64,000 nucleotides of DNA from Gemmatimonadaceae bacterium (GCA_020852815.1 JADZAN010000019.1:62001-126000); one strand, 5' to 3'. Counted from the stretch's first letter, positions 17,873 through 28,894 are shown. Translations and numbers: made by a program. Notes: generated by a model not told the origin, from the letters alone.

Positions 17873-19367
17873 CGCTCGCGGAGCCGCGTCCCAGCGACCG
17901 CCAGAGGAAGTAGACCGGAATGCCGAGGACGACGATTGCCGCCCCGGCCATGGCCTGCGCCCGCGTCTTGTCGGCAATGAGGAGGATGATCGCCAGCCCG
18001 CCCGCCAGCAGCACGTAGAGCCCCGGGAGCACCGGGTAGCCCACCGCGCGATAGGGGCGTTCAGCATTCGGCAGCTTGGCCCGCAGGATGAACAGGCCAA
18101 TCGTCGTCAGGCAGTAGAAGACCAGCGCGGCGAAGATCACGTAGTCCAGGAGCTGCCCGTACGTCCCGGTGAGGCAGAGGAGCGAGATCCAGACCGACTG
18201 CACGATGAGGGCATAGCCCGGGACGCCGCGCGACGTCAGCGCGCCAGCCTTCGCGAAGAAGAGACCGTCGCGCGCCATGGCCCAGTACACGCGCGCCCCG
18301 GCGAGGATGAGCCCGTTGTTGCAGCCGAAGGTCGAGATCAGGATCGCGATCGCCATCAGCGTCGTCCCGCTCGACCCGAACACCGTCTCCATGAAGGCGG
18401 TCCCCACGCGATCCTGCGTGGCGTACTGGATCCCGCGCGCCATCGTCGTCGCCCCGTTGGGGTCACCCGCCATGGGAAGCGTGTGGAGGTACGACACGTT
18501 GGCCAGGATGTAGAGGAGCGAGACCAGCCCCGTTCCCAGCAACAGCGCCAGCGGGAGGTTCTTCTGCGGGTTGTGCACCTCGGCCGCCGCGAACGTCACG
18601 TTGTTCCATGCGTCGCTGGAGAAGAGCGAGCCGACCATCGCCGCGCCAAACGCCAGGACGAGCGCCGAGCCGATCGGCGGGCTCCCCGCGAAGTTGGCGC
18701 CGAAGTTGGCGGCCAGCGCGTCGGCGTTGCGCCCGATGGTGAGTCCAACGACGATCAGCAGGGCGAGCGCGGCGGTCTTGATCACCGTCAGCGACGTCTG
18801 CAACGCCTTCCCTTCCTTCACCCCGCGCAAGTTCACCCAGGTGAGGATCCAGACGGAGACGAGCGCCACCAGCCGCTGCGGGCTGAGCCCGAGCTGGAAC
18901 GCCTTGGCCGGCACGTCACACCCCAACGCGGAAATGCAGAGATCGGCCTGCGGGAACCAGGCAAAGCGATCGGCGCCCACCGCCGGGACGAGGACGCCGA
19001 GGAATCGACCGAAGGCGACGCCGACCGCGGCGATCGTCCCGGTCTGGATCACAAGGAAAAGGGTCCACCCATAGAGAAATCCCATGAGTGGACCCATCGA
19101 TTCGCGGAGGAAGACGTATTGGCCCCCCGCCTTGGGGTACATCGCCGCGAGTTCACCGTAGGCCAGCGCGCCAAGCACGGTGATGACGCCGGTGGCGAGC
19201 CAGGTGATGAGGAGCCACAGCGGCGAGTTGAGCGTTCGGGCAATGTCGGACGAGACGATGAAGATCCCCGACCCGATCATGGAGCCCGCGACGAGCATGG
19301 TCGCGTCTGTCAGCGTCAGCGCGCGGACAAACCCCGAGCCGGAGCGTGTGTCGTGTGAGTCGGCCAC
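17865..19367 (-). CDS. Amino-acid permease (APC superfamily, LAT-like)
   Basis: A 500-residue permease with about 12-14 hydrophobic helices. The helix-1 loop TDATMLVAGSMIGSGIFIVS contains the GSGIF signature that binds the amino-acid backbone. AGGQYVFLRESMGPLMGFLYG and RVYWAMARDGLFF are typical of LAT/exchanger-type APC members. Substrate unknown. The ATG at 19367 lies at the head of a leader of about 150 bp without other genes. It is the most upstream of three minus-strand cation-coupled transporter genes flanking hppA, so the region looks like an amino-acid uptake block. Confidence 0.92.
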   Translation of the reverse strand: MADSHDTRSGSGFVRALTLTDATMLVAGSMIGSGIFIVSSDIARTLNSPLWLLITWLATGVITVLGALAYGELAAMYPKAGGQYVFLRESMGPLMGFLYGWTLFLVIQTGTIAAVGVAFGRFLGVLVPAVGADRFAWFPQADLCISALGCDVPAKAFQLGLSPQRLVALVSVWILTWVNLRGVKEGKALQTSLTVIKTAALALLIVVGLTIGRNADALAANFGANFAGSPPIGSALVLAFGAAMVGSLFSSDAWNNVTFAAAEVHNPQKNLPLALLLGTGLVSLLYILANVSYLHTLPMAGDPNGATTMARGIQYATQDRVGTAFMETVFGSSGTTLMAIAILISTFGCNNGLILAGARVYWAMARDGLFFAKAGALTSRGVPGYALIVQSVWISLLCLTGTYGQLLDYVIFAALVFYCLTTIGLFILRAKLPNAERPYRAVGYPVLPGLYVLLAGGLAIILLIADKTRAQAMAGAAIVVLGIPVYFLWRSLGRGSASAA

Positions 19368-19519
19368 GCGTATCCCTGTTTCGCGACTGTGGAAGGGCTG
19401 GGTATCGGCAGGAGGTCGTCATGCCGAACCCGGTTGGGTGAAAGCCGCGAAAAGATATTCCTGCGTGTCCGCTTCGGCCAGAGTATTCATTGCGCCAAAG
19501 GGTCATGCGCGGGAAGCAC

Positions 19520-20500
19520 TTACGAGCGCGGGGCCTCGGCAGTCACGATGGCCGTATCCAGCACCGGGCGCCCGTCGGGGCGTGTCGCCGGGCGGAAGCG
19601 AATCTCGCTCAGCATCTCGCGGATCCGCTTGTTGTAGCCGCCGTCGTTGGACGGGTTGAAGGCGAGCAGTCGCGAATTCCCCAGCGTGTCGACTTCGAAG
19701 TAGGCGACGAGTTTGTACGGCCGCACCTTGCCGGGGACCGGGAGCGGGAGGATGGGGAGCGAGACGACCGACGGCGGATAGATGGCGTCGTTGCCGCCGC
19801 CTGTTCCCGGCCCCACCCCCGAGCCGCGCCCGGTTCCGACGCCCGATCCGACGCCGCCGCCGCTTCCGGGACCACTCCCCGCCGTCCCGTCCTTTCCGGA
19901 GCCGCCGCCGGTCCCGGCCACGACGCTCGCGTCCTTGACGTCCGTGGCCGTGGCGGCGGGGGCGGTAGCCTGCGGGGTGGGATTGGGTGGAGGCGGCGGC
20001 GGTGGCGGCTTGACCGGGTCGGGCTTGGGGGGCTCGACCGGCTTGGGCGGCGGCGGGACGACCGGCGGCTGCACCGCGGGCTGCGCCTGAGGCGTCACCA
20101 CCTGCATGTAGCGCAGCCGCTCGCGCAGCATGCGCCCGCCGCTCCCCCCGGTACCGCCTCCGCCGCCCCCCGCCGGGCCGGGGCCGCCCGCTCCCTGCTT
20201 CCCCACGTAGTCGAGCTTCGTGGCGAGAAAGACCGGAGGCGAGAGCACGAGGAAGACGACGAGGGCGTGCAGGAGGACTGAGATGAGCGTCCCTTCGCGC
20301 CGCGAGCCGCTGCGGTCGGGAATCCCGACTGGCGGGCGCAGCGGCGGTCGCTTGGGATGCGTCGCCGGAGTCCCGTCCGGGTTCGCGTCGTTTGGGAAAG
20401 GATTGGGACGAGCCAGCGTCACGAGTGTCGAGCCCGCGTGGGATTCGGGGGGTGTCTCAAGGCTGGAAGTTATACGACCGCGTGGGCGGAAAGGGTTCAT
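19520..20500 (-). CDS. TonB-like energy-transducing protein with long Pro/Gly-rich linker
   Basis: About 326 residues. A basic, Pro-rich cytoplasmic segment (~50 residues) precedes one membrane anchor (SVLLHALVVFLVLSPPVFLA). A very long periplasmic linker follows, first with Pro/Lys runs, then an extended Gly/Ser tract. The C-terminal ~80 residues (RPYKLVAYFEVDTLGNSRLL, IREMLSEIRFRPA) form a TonB-like two-beta-alpha domain. It would contact TonB-dependent receptors or another outer-membrane partner. A strong terminator separates it from exbD upstream, so it is probably transcribed on its own. ATG 20500 is preferred over a GTG 17 codons earlier. Confidence 0.8.
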   Translation of the reverse strand: MNPFRPRGRITSSLETPPESHAGSTLVTLARPNPFPNDANPDGTPATHPKRPPLRPPVGIPDRSGSRREGTLISVLLHALVVFLVLSPPVFLATKLDYVGKQGAGGPGPAGGGGGGTGGSGGRMLRERLRYMQVVTPQAQPAVQPPVVPPPPKPVEPPKPDPVKPPPPPPPPNPTPQATAPAATATDVKDASVVAGTGGGSGKDGTAGSGPGSGGGVGSGVGTGRGSGVGPGTGGGNDAIYPPSVVSLPILPLPVPGKVRPYKLVAYFEVDTLGNSRLLAFNPSNDGGYNKRIREMLSEIRFRPATRPDGRPVLDTAIVTAEAPRS

Positions 20501-20555
20501 GCAGTGGGTGACCCGGGCGCTCCCTGCCGTGACGCCCTGGTCGAGACACACGAAA

Positions 20556-20584
20556 GCGGCGGGCTCCCTGAGGGTGCCCGCCGC
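20556..20584 (-). terminator. Terminator of the tonB-exbB-exbD-exbD operon
   Basis: A perfect 9-bp stem GCGGCGGGC / GCCCGCCGC with an 11-nt loop. On the minus strand it is followed by TTTCGTGTG. It starts 28 bp after the second exbD stop and lies upstream of the TonB-like gene. Confidence 0.75.
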
Positions 20585-20611
20585 CCGTGGTGCGCTGCCG
20601 CGTGAAACGGC

Positions 20612-21040
20612 TTACTGCGGCGCTGGTGCTGCTTCCTTCGGCGTGACGCCGATGACCTTGACGCCGGCGCCGCGCGCCTGGTCCATCGCGTAGATCACCG
20701 ACTGGTATTTCACCTTCGGATCGCCCTTCACGAACATGATCTTGTCGGGGCGCGGGTCGTAGATCTGCTTGAGGCGGATCAGGAGCCCATCCTTGGTGAC
20801 CGGTTCCTTGTTGATCGCGAACTGGTCGCCCGGGAGGACTTCCAGGACGATCTGGTTCGAGACCGCGTTGGCGGCCGCGACCTGCGGCGTCGGATCCGGC
20901 AGCTGCAAGTCGATAGCCTTGCGTGCCATCGGCTGCATGACCATGAAGATGATCAGGAGCACGAGGAGCACGTCGATCATGGGGACGACGTTCGGCTCGT
21001 TGTTGAGCCCACCGCCTTTACCCCCTACGGCCATTCCCAT
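20612..21040 (-). CDS. exbD: Biopolymer transport protein ExbD/TolR (second copy)
   Basis: A 142-residue protein. After a short Gly-rich cytoplasmic tail it has the family signature EPNVVPMIDVLLVLLIIFMV, with the membrane Asp (PMID) that carries protons in the ExbB-ExbD motor. The periplasmic domain (about 95 residues) ends in the conserved GVKVIGVT strand. It follows the first exbD by 11 bp and precedes the operon terminator. The two ExbD proteins differ in their periplasmic domains, so they may form mixed pairs or serve different TonB proteins. Confidence 0.93.
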   Translation of the reverse strand: MGMAVGGKGGGLNNEPNVVPMIDVLLVLLIIFMVMQPMARKAIDLQLPDPTPQVAAANAVSNQIVLEVLPGDQFAINKEPVTKDGLLIRLKQIYDPRPDKIMFVKGDPKVKYQSVIYAMDQARGAGVKVIGVTPKEAAPAPQ

Positions 21041-21051
21041 GTCGGATCTCC

Positions 21052-21519
21052 TTATTTCTTCGCGGCAGGGTCGGGGGTGTCACCGGCGACGGTCGATTCC
21101 GTGCCGGGGACCTGGTCGGAGACGGCGCCAACGACGCGCACGCCGTTCCGTGATGCGATATCCATGGCGTCGAGGACCTTGCTGTACTCGAGGTCCTTGT
21201 CGGCCTTGATGTAGAGGATCTTGTCCACGGTGCGCGCGTCGTAGATCGACTTGAGCGTTTCGGCCAGCTTGTCGTTCTGCAACGGACGCTTGTTCAGGTA
21301 GTACTGTCCCGCCTTGTCGATGCCGAGGACCTGGTCGGTGTCTTCCTCGGGGTGGGTCTTCAGGTTGATCCCGGCGGGCGGGACGGCCTGGAAACCCGCC
21401 GCCAATGCTGGCGTCACCACCATGAAGATGATGAGGAGCACCAGCATGACGTCGATCATTGGCACGACGTTCGGTTCGGACTTGACGGCTTCGGCGCCGG
21501 AGCCCACGGACATGCCCAT
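21052..21519 (-). CDS. exbD: Biopolymer transport protein ExbD/TolR (first copy)
   Basis: A 155-residue ExbD with the single membrane helix EPNVVPMIDVMLVLLIIFMV, including the proton-carrying Asp. The periplasmic domain is larger than in the second copy, with an acidic insertion (HPEEDTDQV) and a C-terminal acidic/Pro tail. It lies 45 bp after exbB and 11 bp before the second exbD, so the four genes form one operon with tonB. Confidence 0.93.
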   Translation of the reverse strand: MGMSVGSGAEAVKSEPNVVPMIDVMLVLLIIFMVVTPALAAGFQAVPPAGINLKTHPEEDTDQVLGIDKAGQYYLNKRPLQNDKLAETLKSIYDARTVDKILYIKADKDLEYSKVLDAMDIASRNGVRVVGAVSDQVPGTESTVAGDTPDPAAKK

Positions 21520-21564
21520 TGCGAGTTCCTCGTCTGAGGGTAGAGAAGTGCGGCGATGACCCTA

Positions 21565-22299
21565 TCAGGTCATCGGCCCGCCGCTCTGGGCCTGCGTGTT
21601 GAACTCACGGGTGAAGCGCGACCGGCCGAACTCGCCCGACACGCCCTTGATGAGGTAGTCGATCATCTCCTTCGAGGTGTAGGTCATCTCGGCGGAGAGA
21701 TTGTCGATCTTGGTCGTGAAGTAGTTGTAGAACCACACGGCCGGGATGGCGACGATGAGGCCGAAGCCCGTCGCGATGAGCGCCTCGGCGATACCGGCGG
21801 CGATGGCGGTGATGCCGCCCGACCCCGACTTGGCCATCCCTTCGAACGCGTTGATGATGCCGAACACCGTGCCGAGGAGCCCGACGAACGGCGCCGTCGA
21901 ACCCACCGTGGCGAGCACCGCGTTGCCGCGCTTGAGGGCGACCATCTCCATCAGCATTTCACGCTCGACCGCACGCTCGGCGGTGTTGATGTCCGCCACC
22001 GTGACCGACCCGTCCATGATGAGCGGCTTCACTTCGGCCAGCGCGCCACCGAGGACGCGGGCGACGTGCGAACGCTTGTAGCTCTCGGCGAGCTTGATCG
22101 CTTCGCCCAGGTTGTCTTCCTCGAGGAACTGCGAGAACTCCGGGGCGAACTTCACCGTCTCGCCCTGCGCCTTGCGCAGCTGCCAGACCTTCGAGATACC
22201 GGTCGAAAGCGACCACACCGACATGAAGGCCAGCACGGCCCACAGGAACTTTCCGAAGGGAGGCGTCGACGCCCAGATTTCCGCGAAATTCAGATTCAT
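21565..22299 (-). CDS. exbB: MotA/TolQ/ExbB proton channel protein
   Basis: A 244-residue membrane protein that, with ExbD, turns proton flow into movement of TonB. Three hydrophobic helices: one near the N-terminus (FLWAVLAFMSVWSL) and two in the conserved C-terminal half (APFVGLLGTVFGIINAFEGM and EALIATGFGLIVAIPAVWFY), which is the MotA/TolQ/ExbB signature. It lies 39 bp downstream of tonB and 45 bp upstream of exbD. Confidence 0.95.
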   Translation of the reverse strand: MNLNFAEIWASTPPFGKFLWAVLAFMSVWSLSTGISKVWQLRKAQGETVKFAPEFSQFLEEDNLGEAIKLAESYKRSHVARVLGGALAEVKPLIMDGSVTVADINTAERAVEREMLMEMVALKRGNAVLATVGSTAPFVGLLGTVFGIINAFEGMAKSGSGGITAIAAGIAEALIATGFGLIVAIPAVWFYNYFTTKIDNLSAEMTYTSKEMIDYLIKGVSGEFGRSRFTREFNTQAQSGGPMT

Positions 22300-22338
22300 A
22301 CCGTTGATCTCCCGAACGTGGGATGTGGAGGAGGACGA

Positions 22339-23067
22339 CTACTTCGAGATCGCGAAGGAGAACGGCTGCTGGACGAGCTGACGCACCTTGCGGCCGCCAA
22401 CTTCCGCCGGGATGAAGCGCATCCCCGGGAGGGCCTGCTTCACCGCGTTGCCGAACAGGTCGTGCGTGGTCTTCAGCACCTTGTACGAGTTCATTTCGGC
22501 GCGCCCCGTCGTGTCGACGACGAACTGCGCGAGGACCTCGCCTTCCACCCCGGCCTGGCGCAGGATGTCGGGGTAGCGCGGCGACGATCCGCCGGGCAGC
22601 GCCTGCACCGGCTTCTCGACCTGGAACTCGAAGAACGGCTGGTCGGCGCCCTTGTCGGAGACGAGCTGCGGCTTGCCGCCCTCGACACCCTTGGAGGTAC
22701 CGCCGGCGACGCCCTTGCCCGTGAAGTCCGCTTCGTCGGTGACCTTCTTGGAAAGGTCGATGTCAGGGAGCACGTCCGGGATTTCCACCGGGGCCGTCAG
22801 GATCTGGAATCCCTTGGGCGGCGGCGGCGCTGCGACCACATCTGGAGGTGGCGGCGGAGGTGGCTCGTTCTTCGGCGGAGGCGGCTCATCCTTCTTGACC
22901 TCCACGAAGTCGACCTGCTCCTGCTTCGGCTTCTCGAACTTCTCCGCGGCCTGTCCGCCCGCCACGACCACCAGCGTGATCAGGACGGCGTGCGCCACGA
23001 AGGAAGCGAGAATGCCGGCAGGACTCCGCTGCTTCTTGCGCTTGGACTCGACCAGGTTGTTGAACAT
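22339..23067 (-). CDS. tonB: TonB energy-transducing protein
   Basis: About 242 residues. A basic cytoplasmic start (MFNNLVESKRKKQRS) leads to one membrane anchor (ILASFVAHAVLITLVVVAGG, which contains the SxxxH-type His seen in TonB anchors). A Pro-rich periplasmic linker (~residues 45-85) follows. The C-terminal TonB domain begins at about residue 170 (RYPDILRQAGVEGEVLAQFV, with the YP signature, and MRFIPAEVGGRKVRQLV). I start at this ATG; a GTG seven codons earlier is possible. First gene of the tonB-exbB-exbD-exbD operon. Confidence 0.92.
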   Translation of the reverse strand: MFNNLVESKRKKQRSPAGILASFVAHAVLITLVVVAGGQAAEKFEKPKQEQVDFVEVKKDEPPPPKNEPPPPPPPDVVAAPPPPKGFQILTAPVEIPDVLPDIDLSKKVTDEADFTGKGVAGGTSKGVEGGKPQLVSDKGADQPFFEFQVEKPVQALPGGSSPRYPDILRQAGVEGEVLAQFVVDTTGRAEMNSYKVLKTTHDLFGNAVKQALPGMRFIPAEVGGRKVRQLVQQPFSFAISK

Positions 23068-23412
23068 AACCCTCGACCGTCGGGACACGTTGGCAGAACA
23101 GCGTCTGTGGTGAACGGGGCGATTCTACGATCCGTGGATGTTCGCGGAATAGCAGTTTGATTAAGAATCGATGAAGCCAAGGTTAGATTTTCCCGTTCCC
23201 TCACAGAAGCTCAGCCGCGAGTCACGGTCACCTATCACGCGAGACCGCACGCGCCAAGCGTTAGCTCACCAACGTGTTGACTCGCGCATCGCACTCACGT
23301 TGGAGCGCCTCGCGGCGAGCAGATCGGGAAGTCCCCTACATGACGGCGCTCGTCGTTCGTAGCGTCGTATAGTCCCGATTGAGAGCCGCGGCCAGGCGAC
23401 CGCCTAACGAAC
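23068..23412. other. Intergenic region, leader of the tonB operon
   Basis: 345 bp between the tonB start and the stop of the upstream histidine kinase gene. The part nearest tonB (about 23125-23195) is clearly less GC-rich than its surroundings and contains TTGGCT and TTAATC-like boxes on the minus strand, so it probably holds the operon promoter. I see no convincing gene, terminator or operator palindrome. A CCTAACG word lies at its far end (23403). Confidence 0.4.
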
Positions 23413-25086
23413 TCAGGGAGACGTCGCGGCGGGATGCGATGACGCGCTCTGCGATGACGCAGCATGCGTTGCCGCGGGGGGCGAGGTGGCAGCGCTGGGC
23501 GAAATCGACGCGCCGGCCACTGGCGACGGGACCGCCGAGTCGGCGGGTGCGGGCGGGCGCGAGGTGGCACTCCCCTCCTCCGCTCCATGCTCCAGCTCGG
23601 GCGGAGGCGCGCCGGCGATGGGAAGCATTACGGTGAAAGTGCTGCCACGGTTCAAGCGCGACTGCACCGTCAGTTGCCCGCCATGCGCCTGCGCGATCCA
23701 CTGCGATATCGCCAACCCCAGCCCGAAGCCGCTCCGCTCCGACGAGCGCGAGCGTACACGATCGGCGCGCCAGAATCGCTCGAAGATGTACGGCAGGTCG
23801 GCGGCCGAGATCCCGATGCCGGTGTCCTTCACGCTGAAGTGCGCGTGGCCGTCCTCGTGGCGCAGGAGGTTGATCTCCACCTTCCCGCCGCGCGGCGTGT
23901 ACTTGATGGCGTTCGTGATGAGGTTGAGAAAGAGCTGCCACAGGCGGGTGCGGTCGCCGTTGACGGTCAGCTCCTCCACGGTTGGCATGGTGACCTCCAG
24001 CCCCGCGTCCTCGCCAAGAATGAGCGCCGTCTCCAGCGCCTCGCGCGCCAACGGACCAAGGGCCACCGGCTCCCGGTGCAGGTCAAAGCGCCCCTCGTCG
24101 GCGCGCGCCAGCGTCAGGAGCGAATCGACCAGGTCGGCCATGCGCGTCGTCTGCTGCAACGCCTCCTCGAGCGCTACCAGCTGCTCGGTGGACTGCGGCG
24201 GCGACTGCATGGCGCGCTCGACGTCGGCACGCATCACCGCGAGCGGGGTCTTGAGCTCGTGCGAGGCGTCGGCGGTGAAGCGACGCAACGCGCCGAACGA
24301 CGATTCCAGCCGCGCGATCATCGCATTGAGCGTCGTGACCAGTCGCGTCAGCTCGTCGCCGCTGGCCTCGATCGCCAGCCGGCGGTGCAGCGAGCGTCCG
24401 TCCGAGATGTCGCCGACTTCGGTGGTGATGCGGTCGATGGGGCGGATGGCACGACCGGCAATCAGGTACGCGCCGCCGGCGGAGAGGAGGAGGAGGAAGG
24501 GGAATATCATCAGCGCGCTCCCCAGGATCTCGCGCGCCGACGAGTCGTAGTCGCTCACCATGACGCCGGCAATCACGCGCCGCTGCCCGAAGGTAGGGTC
24601 GGTGCCGCGACGCTCGACGAGGACCACCTCGCCGATGCTCATCGCCACGCGCACGGCGCGGTCGGAGTTCTGCACCGAGGCAATGGCGTTCTCGAACGCC
24701 TCGGCGTCGCCCTGGGCAATCTCGCGCTGCGCCAGGCTTCCCGGCCGGAAGTAGAGGTCGTCGACAGAGCGCGAGGTGAAGACGCGTCGCTCGGTCGCGT
24801 CGTCGATGACGATAAGGTAGCCCGGGATCTCGACCAGGAGGCGCGCCACCTCCTGGTTGAGCACCGTCCCGATGAGCGAGTCGGAGACGATGATTTGCGG
24901 TGCACCGGCGCGCTGCGTGGCGCGCAGGACGGCCACCGCCAGGTCGCCATGCGTCACCGCCTGCTGCGCCGCCTCGCGCCGCACCCCCGCCTGACGCGCG
25001 AAGTACACCGCCCCGGCAAACGTCACCATCGACGCCAGCAGGACGAGCGTGTAGCGCAGGGTGAGCTTGGTGCGGATGGAACGCAT
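23413..25086 (-). CDS. Sensor histidine kinase (EnvZ/QseC-like, HisKA family)
   Basis: A 557-residue membrane kinase partner of the OmpR-type regulator upstream. Two helices (residues ~10-30 and ~192-212) bracket a ~160-residue periplasmic sensor domain of unrecognised type. HAMP follows (AGRAIRPIDRITTEVGDISD), then the HisKA box ADASHELKTPLAVMRADVER with phospho-accepting His276. The ATPase domain has FLNLITNAIKYTPRGGKVEI (N box), DTGIGISAADLPYIFERFWR (G1/F) and GFGLGLAISQWI (G2). The last ~70 residues are a Pro/Ala/Ser-rich disordered tail, longer than usual. The leader between the regulator stop and this start is a G-rich tandem repeat. Confidence 0.94.
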   Translation of the reverse strand: MRSIRTKLTLRYTLVLLASMVTFAGAVYFARQAGVRREAAQQAVTHGDLAVAVLRATQRAGAPQIIVSDSLIGTVLNQEVARLLVEIPGYLIVIDDATERRVFTSRSVDDLYFRPGSLAQREIAQGDAEAFENAIASVQNSDRAVRVAMSIGEVVLVERRGTDPTFGQRRVIAGVMVSDYDSSAREILGSALMIFPFLLLLSAGGAYLIAGRAIRPIDRITTEVGDISDGRSLHRRLAIEASGDELTRLVTTLNAMIARLESSFGALRRFTADASHELKTPLAVMRADVERAMQSPPQSTEQLVALEEALQQTTRMADLVDSLLTLARADEGRFDLHREPVALGPLAREALETALILGEDAGLEVTMPTVEELTVNGDRTRLWQLFLNLITNAIKYTPRGGKVEINLLRHEDGHAHFSVKDTGIGISAADLPYIFERFWRADRVRSRSSERSGFGLGLAISQWIAQAHGGQLTVQSRLNRGSTFTVMLPIAGAPPPELEHGAEEGSATSRPPAPADSAVPSPVAGASISPSAATSPPAATHAASSQSASSHPAATSP

Positions 25087-25093
25087 GGACTAC

Positions 25094-25128
25094 GGACGGG
25101 GGACGGGGGACGGGGGACGGGGGACGGG
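25094..25128. repeat. G-rich 7-bp tandem repeat in the histidine-kinase leader
   Basis: Five perfect copies of GGACGGG on the plus strand begin 8 bp upstream of the kinase start. They are followed by long G runs (25151-25173). The plus strand of this 80-bp gap could form G-quadruplexes, and copy-number change would alter the leader length. Confidence 0.9.
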
Positions 25129-25197
25129 AGTGCGCGCCGCGGGGCGGCGCGGGGGGGGGTGGGGGGCGGGGGTCCCCCGTCTTCTTACCCGGTTTCC

Positions 25198-25862
25198 TCA
25201 GCCTTTGACTACGTAGCCTACGCCGCGAACGGTGGTGATGAGCTTCTTGTCCTGCTTCGCGTCGATCTTCTTCCGAAGGTGATTGATCACGACGTCCACG
25301 ATGTTGGTGCCGGGGTCGAAGTGATACCCCCAGGCGTACTCCGTGATCAGCGTTCGGCTCATGACGCGCCCCGTGTGGCGCATCAGGTATTCGAGGACGG
25401 CGAACTCCTTGGGGGTGAGTTCGATCGCGTCGCCGGCGCGGTGGACCTCGCGCGTGTCGCGGTTGAGCTCGAGGTCGGCGACGCGAAGGATGGGCGACTG
25501 CATGGCGCGCGGACGGCGGGCGAGCGCCTCGACGCGGGCCAGGAGTTCCTCGAAGGCGAAGGGCTTGGTGACGTAGTCGTCGGCACCGGCGCGCAGCGTG
25601 CGCACCTTGGCATCGACGGCGTCCTGCGCCGTGAGGACCAGCACCGGCTTCTCGAAGCCGCGCGAGCGCAGTCCCTGCAGGACGTCCAACCCGGACTTGC
25701 CGGGGAGTCGCATGTCGAGGATGATCACGTCGAACGTCTCGGTCGCCGCGACCTGCTCCCCCTCTTCGCCATCGGTGACGAGCTGCACTCCCCACCGCTG
25801 CTCCTCGAGTCCGCGCTTGATGAACGCGCCTACGGTGGGATCGTCCTCGATGACCAGGACCT

Positions 25863-25866
<4 letters not shown>
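25198..25866 (-). CDS. OmpR/PhoB-family response regulator
   Basis: A 222-residue two-domain regulator. The receiver domain has acidic residues at the start (VIEDDP), phospho-acceptor D51 in ILDMRLPG, Thr in LVLTAQD and Lys in YVTKPF. The C-terminal winged-helix DNA-binding domain (residues ~125-222) contains ELTPKEFAVLEYLMRHTGRV and ends VRGVGYVVKG, typical of the OmpR class. Its ATG overlaps the TGA of the sigma54-type regulator gene (ATGA), so the two are translationally coupled. The histidine kinase 111 bp downstream is the probable partner. Confidence 0.96.
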
Positions 25867-27277
<1,411 letters not shown>

Positions 27278-27281
<4 letters not shown>

Positions 27282-28894
27282 GCGCCCTGCTCAGCGGGAA
27301 GGAGGATGCGGAAGGTGCTCCCCGCCCCCACCGCACTGTCCACCTCGATGCGTCCGCCGTGATCGGTGATGATGCCGTAGCAGATCGAGAGCCCGAGCCC
27401 CGTCCCCCGCCCCGGCGCCTTCGTGGTGAAGAAGGGGTCGAAGATCTTGGGGAGGTCGGCGCGGGCAATCCCCTGCCCCTCGTCGATGACTTCGGCGACC
27501 ACCGCCTCGTGCCGCGAGATCCCGCGCCGCGTGCGGATGGTGATGGTGCCGTCCACGTCGTCCATGGCGTCGGCGGCGTTGATCATCAACGCCATGAACA
27601 CCTGGATGAGCTGCTCCGAGTTTGCCCCGATGGCGGGAAGCTCGGGGTCGAGCAGCGTCTTCAGCTGCAACTTCTTGAAGCGGCGATGATGCTTGACGAG
27701 GAAGATGGACTGCTCCACCACGTCGTTGAGGCGCGTCGTGACCTTGGTGGCCGGGCGCGGGCGGGAGAAGTCGAGCAGGCCGTCGATGATCTTCTTGCAG
27801 CGCTGGATCTCGGTGTCGATGATGCGCAAAAACTCGCCGGACTGCGCGGGGACGTCGCACCCCTGCTCGCGCATGTCGTCCAGCCGCAACCCCAGGCTTT
27901 CCGAACAGGCGGAGATCGTCGCCAGCGGGTTGTTCACCTCGTGCATCACGCCGGCGGCCAGCTGGCCGATGGCGGCGAGCTTCTCCGACTGCGCAAAGCG
28001 CTCCTGCGCCACCGTCCAGTCGGTGATGTCCTCGCCGATGGTGATCACGTGCGTGGTGGCGGCGTCGCTCAGGCGCATCGGGATCTTGGTGATGCGATAG
28101 GCGCGCAGTTCGCCCGAGGCGCGCGACTCCATGTTGAACTGCTGGATGCGCCCGGTGCGGAAGACCTCGTCGAACTCGGCGCGCAGCGACTCGGCCGGCG
28201 CGCGATGCAGGATCTCGAAGATCGTCCGCCCCAGCGCCTGCTCGCGCGAGATCCCCTGCATCCCCGTCTCACGCTTGCGATTCCAGGCCTGCACGCGGTA
28301 CTCGCGATCGATCACGTAGAGGCCAACCGGCAGCGAGTCGACGATCTGCTCGGTGAATCGCTTCTCCTCGTCCAACTGCCGAGTGCGGCGCTCGACCTCG
28401 CCCTCCAGATGGCGCATCTGCTCGGCGCGCGACAGTTCCGGGGCGAGCATGTTGGCCACGGTGCCAAAGGCCAGGAGCGCATCGGCCCCCAGCGGCGGCC
28501 CGGGGCGCATGGCGAGGGCGCCCAGACGGCGCGTCCCCGCCACCAGGCGGCGCACGCTCAACGTCTCCCGGCTCCCCCCTCCCGCCTCGAGGAGCGCACT
28601 CACATCGTCGGCGGTCATCTCCGACTCGCCCGCGCGCAGCGAGCACACCAGCCCCGTGGCGCCGTACAGCCAGAGCGCCACTTCGTGCGCCTGGAACGCG
28701 GCGTGGAGGTGATCCAGCACACTGGCCGTCTTGGTGACGACGTCTTCGCCAGATGCAAGGCGCACCGCGATGTCGGAGACGACCGCGAGGGGATGCACGG
28801 CGGTGCTGACGTCCGAGGGAGCCATGGGAGGTTCGGCGGGAAGGGAGCGAGGGACCGCGGTGGCGTTCATGGATGGGACCGCCTTCGGACACAT
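27278..28894 (-). CDS. NtrB-like PAS/GAF histidine kinase
   Basis: A 538-residue cytoplasmic kinase with no membrane helices. Residues ~35-160 look like a GAF-type sensor. A short coiled-coil (LEGEVERRTRQLDEEKRFTE) leads to a PAS domain (~183-295, with GLYVIDREYRVQAWN). The HisKA box AAGVMHEVNNPLATISAC has His318. The ATPase domain contains MALMINAADAMD, DEGQGIARADLPKIFDPFFT and GTGLGLSICYGIITDHGG. The layout matches NtrB-class partners of NtrC regulators, and the next gene overlaps it by ATGA. A second ATG eight codons in (28870) is also possible. It heads a four-gene regulator operon. Confidence 0.92.
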
